Both the position numbers and the translations under genes were made by a program. The notes below the pieces were generated by a model. It had not been told where the DNA came from, ran no database searches, and was given only the letters and a program-made list of their open reading frames with translations. Shown piece by piece: positions 34,178 to 42,513 of a DNA stretch of 64,000 bases. The DNA lies in contig JACKNN010000001.1 of the NCBI GenBank assembly GCA_024234855.1, positions 372,001-436,000 on the forward strand, given 5' to 3'. Positions within the stretch are counted from its first letter, which is position 1, and every line of letters begins with the position of its first letter. The DNA is from Pseudomonadales bacterium. Its GTDB lineage: Bacteria; Pseudomonadota; Gammaproteobacteria; Pseudomonadales; Halieaceae.

Positions 34178-34205
34178 TCTCCTGGCTATTTTCTCCTGGC
34201 TATTT
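34178..34205. repeat. rfbD: 14-bp tandem duplication over the rfbD ribosome-binding site
   Basis: TCTCCTGGCTATTT is repeated twice in tandem. On the minus strand each copy carries AGGAGA, so the rfbD leader has two candidate Shine-Dalgarno sequences 14 bases apart. The copy nearer the gene is well placed for a TTG start at 34174 or 34171. Confidence 0.8.
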
Positions 34206-34264
34206 TCCGGCACGCTCTCGCACTGTCCCCACGCGCTGGCCTACCGCGTTGGTGGAGGGTAAAC

Positions 34265-35821
34265 TTGAACGCCAAACAGGAACACACCGTGCCAGCTCAT
34301 CCTGCCCGCGACACAGCACCCAGCACTGATTATCGCATAATCATTGTGCTCAGCCTGTTGCTGTCGCTGTGGCTGATAGCCATAGACCCGGTGCTCAACA
34401 AAGACGCTATTTTATACTTGCGCAGCGCCGAAGCCTACCTGCAGGACGGCGTGCTGGCCAGCCAGCGACTGTTCGCTCGGCCGCTGCTGCCCATCTGTTT
34501 CGCCCTGGTGCATCAGCTTACCGGAATCCCCCTGGTCTATGCGGGCCTGCTGCTCACTTCGGTATACTACGCTATTTTGTGCGTGGCCTTTGTCGCCACC
34601 GTCGCCACGCTGGGAGGAAACCGCAGGGTCCAACTGTTCGCGGCGATCGTGGTGTTATCCCATCCTGCGCTGAATGACCAACGCAGTTCCATCGTACGCG
34701 ACCCGGCTTACTGGGGGCTAATCCTCCTGGCTTTCCGCGAGCTGTTACTCTACCTGCGCAATCCCGCATTGCGCCACCAGTTGCTCTGGACGATCTACAT
34801 CCTGCTGGCGTCCCTGTTCAGATTTGAAGGCCTGTTTTTCGCGTTGCTGGCACCGCTATCCCTGCTTGCAACCAGGGACTTCGCCCGGCGTGGGCGTCGC
34901 TGTCTGCAGCTGTTGTTGCCCATACTGCCCGTGCTCGGCGCCACCGTCGTGGTGTTCCTGCTGTACCAGCAGGGGGCGGACAGTGGCGCCCGGCCCGGCG
35001 GCGGTATTGCCAACTACCTCCAACGCCTGCTCTCGTTCCCCGGCAAATTCAATCAAATAGCCGACGTGACGGCCCAATCCATGCTCGACCTGAATTCACG
35101 CGAAGATGCATCACTCGCCGTGTTGGCAGCACTGACAGCCATCCTGCTGGTCAATTTATGCCGCGCGCTCAGCTGGCCCTGGACACTGCTGCTGCTGTGG
35201 GGCACGCGGGCCCACCAGGTCCCCCGGCTGCGCCATGACGACGCGGTTCTGCTGCTGGCACACATGCTGATAGCACTGCTCTACCTGGCGGCTTTCACCC
35301 TGATCAACCATTTCATGCTCGATCGCTACGCCGGTCAGTTCGCCATCTTCGGGCTGTTGTTCCTGCCGTTTATTCTGGATGCCATCTGGAGTACCGGCCG
35401 TCGTTCGCTGCGGATATTCCTGGTTGTCGGTCTGCTGTTGCTCATGTCGCTGGATACCCTGCACAACAATGACTACCAGAAAGCGTTCATACGCGACGCC
35501 GGTAACTGGCTGCTGGAAAATACGCCGGCGGATGCGTCTCTGGTATCCAACAACCATTACCTGGCCTACATCAGCATGCGCCAGTTCGACTGGGACCTGG
35601 CCGCTTCCAGGAAATTCACCTGGCAGAAATTGCTGGCCCCGGGCGAGCACTGGCAGAGCCGGGACTACCTCGCCATGCGGATCGAGCCGCAGGACGTGAT
35701 CGCCTGGGAGAGATTCCTTCGGCTCCATGGCCTGACCGAAACCATCGTATTCGAGGGTGGGCGCCGCGGCAAAGTATGCATCGTGCAGTTGCCCAGGACG
35801 GGGATAGACAGTGAGCGTTGA
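34265..35821 (+). CDS. GT-C/PMT-like multi-pass membrane glycosyltransferase
   Basis: About 518 aa from TTG 34265, preceded by GGTGGAGGG with good spacing; a GTG at 34289 is an alternative. Some ten or more hydrophobic segments are visible. The first periplasmic loop after TM1 reads VLNKDAILYLRSAEAYLQDG, the acidic signature that GT39/GT-C polyprenyl-phosphate-dependent transferases use for catalysis. The C-terminus (about 410-518) is a soluble tail, with DAGNWLLENTPADASLVSNN, as in other members. It probably moves a lipid-linked sugar onto an LPS or protein acceptor in the periplasm. Its stop overlaps the start of the next gene by 11 bp. Confidence 0.78.
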   Translation: MNAKQEHTVPAHPARDTAPSTDYRIIIVLSLLLSLWLIAIDPVLNKDAILYLRSAEAYLQDGVLASQRLFARPLLPICFALVHQLTGIPLVYAGLLLTSVYYAILCVAFVATVATLGGNRRVQLFAAIVVLSHPALNDQRSSIVRDPAYWGLILLAFRELLLYLRNPALRHQLLWTIYILLASLFRFEGLFFALLAPLSLLATRDFARRGRRCLQLLLPILPVLGATVVVFLLYQQGADSGARPGGGIANYLQRLLSFPGKFNQIADVTAQSMLDLNSREDASLAVLAALTAILLVNLCRALSWPWTLLLLWGTRAHQVPRLRHDDAVLLLAHMLIALLYLAAFTLINHFMLDRYAGQFAIFGLLFLPFILDAIWSTGRRSLRIFLVVGLLLLMSLDTLHNNDYQKAFIRDAGNWLLENTPADASLVSNNHYLAYISMRQFDWDLAASRKFTWQKLLAPGEHWQSRDYLAMRIEPQDVIAWERFLRLHGLTETIVFEGGRRGKVCIVQLPRTGIDSER

Positions 35822-36563
35822 CCTGGAACTAACAGCCCACTTGCACCAGTGGGCACAACGGCTGGCCGCGGACGAACTGCCGGCAGGCTGGGATATCGTA
35901 CCGGGAGTGACCGGTTACCGCGTCGCGCATAACCCCGAATTGCGGATCTACTACAGGGAATTCCGCTGCCGCAGCCCGCTGGACAACCTCAGGGGACTAT
36001 TGCTGGGCAGCCCGGCCACCCGGACGCGCAGGGCTGGCGACGCCCTGCGCTATGTCGGCATCGGAGCACCCGAAAACCTCGCCTGGGGCAAGCTGCCCGG
36101 CGCTCGTGAATACCTGTTCACCGAAGCGCCCGCAGGCCAGGACATTGCGACCTGGCTGACCTCTACCGTGGCCGGTAGAGCCGGCGAGACCCTGGCGATC
36201 CGCCGCCAGTTGCTCGAGGCGCTGGGCATTTTTGTCGGCAGGGTACACGCAACCGGGTTTGTACCAGGCGACCTCAAGGCCAGTGACGTGTTTGCGGCAC
36301 GGCTTGAAGACCGCTTCCAGTTCACCCTGATCAACAACGAACGGACGGTACAGAAGCAGCCTCCATCGGGCCGGATGCTGCTGCGCAACCTGATGGAGCT
36401 GAACTTGCTGCCACCTGCCGCCATCAGTCGGACCGACCGCATGAGGTTTTTTGTCGCCTGGCGTCGGCAACTGCGAGAGCTGTCGCCCATCGAGGCCAAA
36501 GTGCTCGCTGCCGAGGCCTACCACTGGGCCATGCGCTCAATGTATGAAAGCGGCCGGCTGTGA
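35811..36563 (+). CDS. LPS-kinase/InaA-like protein with altered catalytic residues
   Basis: 250 aa from GTG 35811 overlapping the previous stop. The fold is of the KdkA/InaA lipopolysaccharide kinase type: LGIFVGRVHATGFVPGDLKASDVF (catalytic loop near 139-161) and FTLINNERT (metal-loop near 171-178). The normal HGDLK...SN reads Pro152-Gly-Asp-Leu-Lys...Ser-Asp159, and the metal Asp is Asn175. The N-lobe strand YYREF has Arg where a Lys is common. The catalytic Asp154 itself remains. It may be a weak kinase or a pseudokinase adaptor. Partner of the GT-C membrane protein by coupled translation. Confidence 0.68.
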   Translation: MSVDLELTAHLHQWAQRLAADELPAGWDIVPGVTGYRVAHNPELRIYYREFRCRSPLDNLRGLLLGSPATRTRRAGDALRYVGIGAPENLAWGKLPGAREYLFTEAPAGQDIATWLTSTVAGRAGETLAIRRQLLEALGIFVGRVHATGFVPGDLKASDVFAARLEDRFQFTLINNERTVQKQPPSGRMLLRNLMELNLLPPAAISRTDRMRFFVAWRRQLRELSPIEAKVLAAEAYHWAMRSMYESGRL

Positions 36564-36658
36564 TCGCCGGCCGTGTTGGCGCCCTGCACGGAGTTCTGCT
36601 AAGTTGACCAGGGCTGGCCAGGCTGCACAGGGCCTTCACACACTATGAGGAAAGGCCT

Positions 36659-36913
36659 TTGACTTTCACTGCCGGTACCATCGAAGAACTCAACCTGCTA
36701 CTCCAATTCGACAGCTCGACACTGGATCGCGGCATAAAGGTTCACTCCAGCGCCCGCCGGGAAGTCATCGCCGCGTGCCAGAGCCTGTTTGACAGGGGGC
36801 TGGTCACGCAACCCGACGGCGGCTACCTGACAGACGCCGGCATCGAGGCCCTTGCTCACGCCCAATCGCTGGCCGGACTGTTGCACGACGTCAATGCGGC
36901 CAGCGCCGGATAG
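36659..36913 (+). CDS. TIGR02647-family small protein
   Basis: 84 aa from TTG 36659, preceded by GAGGAAAGG. Sequence pattern of the TIGR02647 family: IEELNLLLQFD, a short basic GIKVHSSA stretch, then REVIAACQSLFDRGLVTQPDGGYLTDAG with winged-helix-like strands, ending in a helix. It may be a small DNA-binding-like protein; function is not established. It stands alone, 95 bp after the kinase-like gene and 129 bp before the M20 peptidase. Confidence 0.75.
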   Translation: MTFTAGTIEELNLLLQFDSSTLDRGIKVHSSARREVIAACQSLFDRGLVTQPDGGYLTDAGIEALAHAQSLAGLLHDVNAASAG

Positions 36914-37042
36914 ACGCTGCTCCGCCGGCGCCCCCTTTTCGCCTCAACTGATGGAGCTGAAAACGCACCTGCGGCGGGATCAACTGTCTCGCTGCCGGGC
37001 AATCGATACCGCCAGCTCCAACAGCTTCGGGGAAATGGTTTC

Positions 37043-38440
37043 ATGCGTACGGTAAAGTTTCTGGCTCTCGCGCTGGCGATTGGTTCCAGCACTGCATGGC
37101 CAGACAGCGACCGGGCAAGTTTTCGAGGCCTCTACAAAGAACTGGTGGAGATCGACACCAGTCTCTCGTCAGGCAGTTGCACCACGGCTGCCCAGGCCAT
37201 GGCAAAACGGCTAAAAGATGCCGGCATACCCGAACAGGACATCCATGTCATCGTGCCGCCGGATTGGCCGGAGCAGGGCAACCTGGTCGCAAGCCTTCGC
37301 GGTTCCACAGCAGACAGCGACCCGATTCTCCTGCTCGCTCATATCGACGTGGTGGAGGCCCGGCGCGAGGACTGGGAACGCGACCCGTTTACGCTGATTG
37401 AGGAAAACGGCTATTTTTATGCGCGCGGGGCGGCGGACGACAAGGCCATGGCCGCTATTTTCGTCGATGCGCTGATCCGCTACCAGCGGACGGGGTATCG
37501 GCCCGGGCGCACCATCAAACTGGCACTGACCTGTGGCGAGGAAACCCCCTTTACCTTCAATGGGGCACGCTATCTGCTGGCGCATCACCGCGACCTTATC
37601 GACGCTGCGTTTGCCTTGAACGAAGGCGGTGGCGGCCGGCTCGATGACACCGGCGGGCACGTCTACCACGGTGTACAGGCCGGCGAAAAGGTGTACCAGG
37701 ATTTTCATCTGGAGGTTATCAATCCCGGTGGTCACTCCTCCAGACCGGTAACGGATAACGCCATCAACCGGTTGGCGCGGGCGCTGGGGCGGGTCGCGGA
37801 CCATACCTTTCCTTATGAATTCACCGACACGACGCGCACCTTTTTTGATCGCATGTCGCGCATCGAAAGCGGCCAGACAGCTGCTGATATGCAGGCGATT
37901 CTGCTAGCTCCACCAGCGGCCGATGCGCTCGATCGAATCTCTGCCAACCCCGGCTACAACTCGATCCTGCGCACCACTTGCGTGGCGACCACGATAGCGG
38001 GTGGCCACGCGCCGAACGCCCTGCCACAACGTGCCAGCGCCAATGTGAATTGCCGTATTTTTCCCGGGCACACCCAGCAGGAAACCCTCGAAACCCTGCG
38101 GCAGGTCATCGACGATGAAGCGGTTGTCGTAAGCTTTGCACATACCCCCGAGACGACGTCGCAACCACCGCCCCTGACCGCGGCAATCCTGGGTCCGATC
38201 GAGAGTCTGAGCGAGCAGATGTGGCCCGGCGTACCGGTATTGCCTTCCATGGCGGCAGGCATAACAGACGGTCGCTTCCTGACCCCGGCCGGCATCCCGA
38301 CCTATGGCGTCACCGGATTGTTTGTGCAGCCCGGTCAGGTGAATGCCCACGGTTTGAACGAGAAAATTCCGGTTGAATCACTTTACCAAAGCCGCGAGTT
38401 TCTCGACCGGCTTATACGGACCTATGCCGACGGGAACTAG
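37043..38440 (+). CDS. M20/M25/M40-family metallopeptidase, secreted
   Basis: 465 aa with a probable signal peptide (MRTVKFLALALAIGSSTAWP, cut near residue 19). The M20 metal-site residues are present: His and Asp in LLLAHIDVV near 97, Asp in YARGAADDKAM near 129, Glu-Glu in CGEETPF near 167, an acidic residue in ALNEGGG near 192, and His in NAHGLNEKIP near 435. The lid domain runs about 215-335. It hydrolyses peptide or amide bonds of unknown substrate with a di-zinc site, and signal sequence suggests periplasmic location. No operon partner. Confidence 0.85.
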   Translation: MRTVKFLALALAIGSSTAWPDSDRASFRGLYKELVEIDTSLSSGSCTTAAQAMAKRLKDAGIPEQDIHVIVPPDWPEQGNLVASLRGSTADSDPILLLAHIDVVEARREDWERDPFTLIEENGYFYARGAADDKAMAAIFVDALIRYQRTGYRPGRTIKLALTCGEETPFTFNGARYLLAHHRDLIDAAFALNEGGGGRLDDTGGHVYHGVQAGEKVYQDFHLEVINPGGHSSRPVTDNAINRLARALGRVADHTFPYEFTDTTRTFFDRMSRIESGQTAADMQAILLAPPAADALDRISANPGYNSILRTTCVATTIAGGHAPNALPQRASANVNCRIFPGHTQQETLETLRQVIDDEAVVVSFAHTPETTSQPPPLTAAILGPIESLSEQMWPGVPVLPSMAAGITDGRFLTPAGIPTYGVTGLFVQPGQVNAHGLNEKIPVESLYQSREFLDRLIRTYADGN

Positions 38441-38485
38441 CCCGAGAGACCGCGACGGAACGGGGCGGCAGCTGAACCTATCGGC

Positions 38486-38650
38486 ATGATGACATGGCGG
38501 GGCGTGGCTCGGGGTTTTGGAACAGTTGATGACTGTCTGGCCCTGGCGCGAGGCGATTCGAGATACCGGGGCAGGTATCTGGTCTTCACGATTTTTGTCA
38601 CCGCTTCACTGTATTTCATGTGGACCATCCGCCGCCTCGGGACAGATTGA
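38486..38650 (+). CDS. Possible small membrane protein (54 aa)
   Basis: A short frame with two adjacent ATGs at 38486 and 38489 encodes a basic N-terminus and one hydrophobic segment (YLVFTIFVTASLYFMWTI, residues 31-48) flanked by Arg, ending RRLGTD. It occupies the 296-bp gap between the M20 peptidase and the minus-strand kinase gene. No Shine-Dalgarno is seen, and the frame continues that of the peptidase past its stop, so it could be chance. Inside it, AGATACC/GGTATCT at 38561-38580 forms a 7-bp hairpin. Confidence 0.25.
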   Translation: MMTWRGVARGFGTVDDCLALARGDSRYRGRYLVFTIFVTASLYFMWTIRRLGTD

Positions 38651-38736
38651 CAGCCTAAGGCCAAAGTACTCTTCCCCCGCCACTTGTCACTTGGAGTGGG
38701 ATATGGAAAGTAAGCGCTGCCTGCGCCCTCTTTGAG

Positions 38737-39522
38737 CTAGCACAGTGAACGATGCGTGGTTCCGTATTTTTTGTAGTGGCGCCGGCGTATTGCGCTGACG
38801 GCGGGCGCAATACCGGCGGCGACTCGCCGGCGGTCGCAATGGGTAACGGCGCAGTAGCTTTCGAGAAAAACATCGTACTGCGGTTGGCCGGCGCCCAGTT
38901 CTTCTGCATCCACTGTAAAGCGCGCCAGGTCTCGCAGTTGCCGCTTGCGGGTGGGCAATGCCGCCCCCTCGGTGTATCCAACCTTGCGCACAGCTTCCAG
39001 GTCTACCAGGTAACAAACCTCGCCATTCCACAGCAGGTTGCTCCATTTGCAATCACCGTGGGCGAAGCCGGCACGGTGCAGGGCGGCCAGGGCCTGCCCC
39101 GCACACTGCATCAACTGCCCGGCATATTCCGCCGCCGGCTGCTCCAGCCACAGGGCCCGAAGGTCCCGACTGTTCGCGATACCCTCAGTCAGCAGCAGTA
39201 CGCCCTCAGGCACCCTCAGGCATGCCCTCGGCGCGGGCACCTGTAGTCCCCCGCGCCGCAGTTCCCGGGCCGCATCGAAAGCGCGGATAGCACGACATAC
39301 GCCAAGGCGAAATCCCAGCTGCTGCCAGCGGGACTTGGCCAGGTAGAGTTTCAGGAAGCAGGGCTGTTGTTTGACTTGCAGCATCCCGACCCGACAATAC
39401 CTATCGCTCTTGGTCAGCGCAGTGTGCTGTTCCACCCACGCAACAGTGCCGGCACTTGCCGGCGCCAGCCATTGCTGCAGCTGCTCGGCCCAGTCGTCCC
39501 CGCGAATAACGACGTTAGCCAC
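38737..39522 (-). CDS. Lipopolysaccharide kinase, InaA/Kdo-kinase type
   Basis: 261 aa from GTG 39522, overlapping waaP by 8 bp. Kinase-like motifs are intact: Lys in FLKLYLAKSRW near 57, catalytic loop FAHGDCKWSNLLWNG near 155, metal site CYLVDLEAVRK near 171. The family phosphorylates Kdo or heptose in the LPS inner core. It is the last gene of the waaF-waaC-waaG-waaP operon, so an inner-core kinase role is well supported; which sugar is modified cannot be told from sequence. Confidence 0.82.
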   Translation of the reverse strand: MANVVIRGDDWAEQLQQWLAPASAGTVAWVEQHTALTKSDRYCRVGMLQVKQQPCFLKLYLAKSRWQQLGFRLGVCRAIRAFDAARELRRGGLQVPAPRACLRVPEGVLLLTEGIANSRDLRALWLEQPAAEYAGQLMQCAGQALAALHRAGFAHGDCKWSNLLWNGEVCYLVDLEAVRKVGYTEGAALPTRKRQLRDLARFTVDAEELGAGQPQYDVFLESYCAVTHCDRRRVAAGIAPAVSAIRRRHYKKYGTTHRSLC

Positions 39523-40381
39523 CGCGCCGGACCTGTTCGGTCACCGCGGGCGGTTCAGCTCCGTGTGCCCTGCGGTACAACCTGGCTGCCCGCCGCGCCA
39601 CCCGCCGCCACAGCCGCCGGTCGCGACCCAGCGCCTGGCGCAGGCCGCCGGCGCTGTAATGCCGCATAAAGCGCCACAGGTCGCGCCGGCCCAGGCCGCA
39701 ATCCATGGCAGAGAAATACAGCCCGGCGAGGTCCTTGATCCGCCAGCGGCGGGGTGTGCGTTCGCGTATCTGCGCCCGGTGCAGGTCGATCAGGTAGCAG
39801 CGCGTTTCCTGTTCCTGCAGGCTGAGCTCATCGAGATGGAAATGGCAGATATAGAAGTCCCGGTGGTTGATGCCGGCGTCATGCATCCGACGCGCGCTGT
39901 CCGCCAAGGCTCTGACCAGGCGCGCACGGACGGATGACGGCGGCGGCTGCGCGGTCCAGTCAGCACAGTAGTGTTCCAGGCTGACCGTGCCGGTCAACTC
40001 GGAGGTGAGTATCATCGAGCGTGTGGCGGCCGGGTTCCAACCGCGGCGCGCGTAGGCGCCTATAGTCAGGGTGTAAACACCCGCCCTTTGCAGTGCCAGC
40101 ACGGCGCGGTATTCGTTGCTGGCCGACACCACCGGCAGGCGCAGCTGCAGCAGGTTCTTGATAATTTCCAGCCAGCCTATACCGCTGTGCAGCTTGAGGA
40201 AGTAGGGCTGGCCGCGGTATTCCAAACGCAGGGTTTTTCGCCCCTCCTTGTTGCGATATATGTCTTCAGGTCGCGCCCGCTTTGCCACCTCGGCCGCCCA
40301 GACAAGCAGGGCGTGAGGACTGCGCGCCCGGGCCAGCTCGCCATAGGACGACAGGGCGGTGGCGAGATAGTAATCAGTCAT
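39515..40381 (-). CDS. waaP: LPS core heptose(I) kinase
   Basis: 288 aa. RfaP/WaaP features: LRLEYRGQPYFLKLHSGIG with the ATP-site Lys near 63, NEYRAVLALQRAGV near 89 with the C-helix Glu, and the catalytic loop GINHRDFYICHFHLD near 170 with an HRD motif, then CYLIDLHRAQ with the metal Asp. WaaP phosphorylates O4 of heptose I, which stabilises the outer membrane. Start overlaps the end of waaG by 8 bp. Confidence 0.93.
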   Translation of the reverse strand: MTDYYLATALSSYGELARARSPHALLVWAAEVAKRARPEDIYRNKEGRKTLRLEYRGQPYFLKLHSGIGWLEIIKNLLQLRLPVVSASNEYRAVLALQRAGVYTLTIGAYARRGWNPAATRSMILTSELTGTVSLEHYCADWTAQPPPSSVRARLVRALADSARRMHDAGINHRDFYICHFHLDELSLQEQETRCYLIDLHRAQIRERTPRRWRIKDLAGLYFSAMDCGLGRRDLWRFMRHYSAGGLRQALGRDRRLWRRVARRAARLYRRAHGAEPPAVTEQVRRGG

Positions 40382-41519
40382 CGACCCTCCCCTGTTTGCG
40401 CCGGATCACCTGTTCGATCAGCTCGACACCCACACTGTGCAGCGAGTACAGGTCCTCCTTTGCAGCATAGCCCAGGCCCCGGTTGCGGCACTGCTCCCGG
40501 AAACCGCCATCGAGCATGCGGGCGAGGGCGGCATCGAGATCGGCCTGGCTGAAAGGCTCCGGCAAAACCAGTCCGGCCCCGGCGGTCTCGATGTGGTCGG
40601 CATAACCACAAGCCCCGGTAACCACCACCGGCAGACCGGCCACCAGCGCTTCGAGCAGAACTATCCCCGCCGCCTCGCTGCGCGCGGGATGTACCAGTAC
40701 ATCCGCCGCCAGCATCAAATCGGCAATATCCTCACGGCCGCCGAGAAAGGTCACCTCCCGCTGCACCTGCTGGCGCCTGGCCAGCAGGCTGAAGCGGCCC
40801 GCGCCATCCTGGCCCGCCACCAGCAGGCGAAACCTGCGCGTGGGATACGCGGTCCGCAAATAGGCAAGGCCGCGAATCGCCCGGTCCAGGCCCTTGGTGA
40901 TAAAACCGGAACCCACCAGCAGCAGGGTATGCACATCGTGAGTAAGGCCCAGCTGGTGACGGGCGCCGGCGCGACGGGAGACAGCGTCCGGCGGACGCCG
41001 CCGATCCGGCGCCACACCGGGAGGCAACAGGTGCATGCGCGCCGGCGGCGTGTGGTAGTGGCGCTCGAACTTGCGCTGTTCGCTGGCGGATATAAGCAAA
41101 ATTTCTGTGCTGGCGGCGGGATCGAACACCGCCCTTTCCCAGGCGGCAAAGTGACGGAAGCGCCAGCCCAGGCGGTAAAACAGTCCCCTGCCCCACAGCG
41201 CCTTGTCGAGAAAACAGGGATCCGCAGCGTAATAGACATCCAGCCCCGGCATCTTGTTGAAGCCGATCACGCCATCCACCGGCGCCGCCGCCAGCTCTGC
41301 CTGCGCCCACTCGAGAAAGTGCTGGTTGCGCCGTACATTGCTGCCGGTAAAACCGGGCGCCAGCCGCAATTCGACCCCCGGCAGCTGCTCACCCTGCCAG
41401 CAAGTGCAATACACCCGGCAGTGGTGGCCACGCTGCTGCAACAGTACGACAAACCGCGCGAAATCACGCTGCAGCCCGCCGTAGGGAAAATACTTGTAGA
41501 GCAGGAAAGCCAGGTGCAT
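40374..41519 (-). CDS. waaG: LPS core glucosyltransferase (WaaG-like GT4)
   Basis: 381 aa from ATG 41519, two bases after the waaC stop and preceded by AGGAG. GT-B/GT4 layout: MHLAFLLYKYFPYGGLQRD with the donor-side Gly-Gly loop, DGVIGFNKMPGLDVYYAADPC (a WaaG hallmark), RARMHLLPPGV-like linker, LLLVGSGFITKGLDRAIRGL, and the EX7E segment HPARSEAAGIVLLEAL. WaaG adds the first hexose to heptose II. Operon position between waaC and waaP agrees. Confidence 0.92.
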   Translation of the reverse strand: MHLAFLLYKYFPYGGLQRDFARFVVLLQQRGHHCRVYCTCWQGEQLPGVELRLAPGFTGSNVRRNQHFLEWAQAELAAAPVDGVIGFNKMPGLDVYYAADPCFLDKALWGRGLFYRLGWRFRHFAAWERAVFDPAASTEILLISASEQRKFERHYHTPPARMHLLPPGVAPDRRRPPDAVSRRAGARHQLGLTHDVHTLLLVGSGFITKGLDRAIRGLAYLRTAYPTRRFRLLVAGQDGAGRFSLLARRQQVQREVTFLGGREDIADLMLAADVLVHPARSEAAGIVLLEALVAGLPVVVTGACGYADHIETAGAGLVLPEPFSQADLDAALARMLDGGFREQCRNRGLGYAAKEDLYSLHSVGVELIEQVIRRKQGRVDD

Positions 41520-41520
41520 C

Positions 41521-42513
41521 TCAAGCTGCTCCTGCCAGGGCCGCCTGCCACGACTGCCAGGCAGCTGGCGGCGTGATGGCCTGCATGAGGGTGAGCGGGT
41601 CGGTGATATCACCTCCCGCCAGCGGTGACTGCAAATGCACCTGGTTAAGACCGTAGGTACCGATGAGGCGGGTACTGGTGGGACCGTACAGCGAAACGGT
41701 GGGCACCGACAGGGCGGCGGCAAGGTGGCCGAGCCCGGTGTCCACCGCCACCGCGCCGGCTGCACCCAGCAACATGCCCGCGAGCTCCCGCAGCGTCAGG
41801 CTGGGCATTACCTCGGCGTTGTCACAGTCCCGGGCAATGCGCCGGGCCCGCTGGTGTTCCTCTTCGTTGCCCCAGGGCAGCCACACCCGGTAACCCGCCG
41901 CCTCGGCCAGCGCCGCCAGCGCGACCCAGCGGCACTCGGGCCAGAGCTTTTCCGCGCGGGCGGTGCCGTGAAAAAAGAGCAGTCCCCGCGGCAATTGCGT
42001 CACAGGTGCCACGTCACCGCCCAGACCATAGCTGCCCGGGCCCCGTGGCAGCGGATAGTCGAGCGCGCTGGCGAACAGGGTGCGGGTGCGCTCGACCGCA
42101 TGCATATCCCGCGGCACTCCGATCGGGTGATCATAGGCCAGCGCTGCCAGGCGCTCCCGGGCGCTGGCCCTGTCCATGCCATAGCGCGGCGCCGCGACCA
42201 GGCGCGCAATGAGCGCGCTTTTCAGCAACCCCTGGGCGTCGATAACCGCATCGTAACGCCGCTGCCGCAGCGCCGCCCGGGCATCGCGCCACTCGGGGCC
42301 GGTAAAGTCCCTGACCGGGTGTTTGCGCCAGCGCCGCAGGGCCACCGGAATTACCCGGTCCACGGCGCGGTGCCAGGCGGGAATTTCGGCGAAGGCCTCC
42401 TCCACCACCCAATCAAAGCTGATACCCGGCAGGGCGACTGCCGCATCCTCCAGTGCCGGCAGGGTGTGAATGACATCCCCCAGGGATGACAGCTTTACCA
42501 CCAGCACCCTCAA
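41521..42513 (-). CDS. waaC: LPS heptosyltransferase I
   Basis: About 330 aa from TTG 42513 (TTGA overlap with the waaF stop); this gives the typical N-terminus MRVLVVKLSSLGDVIHTLPAL. GT9 features: Asp in SSLGDVIH near 13, VIDAQGLLKSA near 95 and DTGLGHLAAALSVPTVSLYGPTS near 260. It adds the first ADP-heptose to Kdo2-lipid A. The next codon start GTG at 42507 is an alternative. Confidence 0.94.
   Translation of the reverse strand: MRVLVVKLSSLGDVIHTLPALEDAAVALPGISFDWVVEEAFAEIPAWHRAVDRVIPVALRRWRKHPVRDFTGPEWRDARAALRQRRYDAVIDAQGLLKSALIARLVAAPRYGMDRASARERLAALAYDHPIGVPRDMHAVERTRTLFASALDYPLPRGPGSYGLGGDVAPVTQLPRGLLFFHGTARAEKLWPECRWVALAALAEAAGYRVWLPWGNEEEHQRARRIARDCDNAEVMPSLTLRELAGMLLGAAGAVAVDTGLGHLAAALSVPTVSLYGPTSTRLIGTYGLNQVHLQSPLAGGDITDPLTLMQAITPPAAWQSWQAALAGAA

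Noticed and set aside
38561..38580. AGATACC/GGTATCT hairpin as the M20 peptidase terminator
   Set aside because: It lies 120 bp past the stop and the T-run starts well after the stem.
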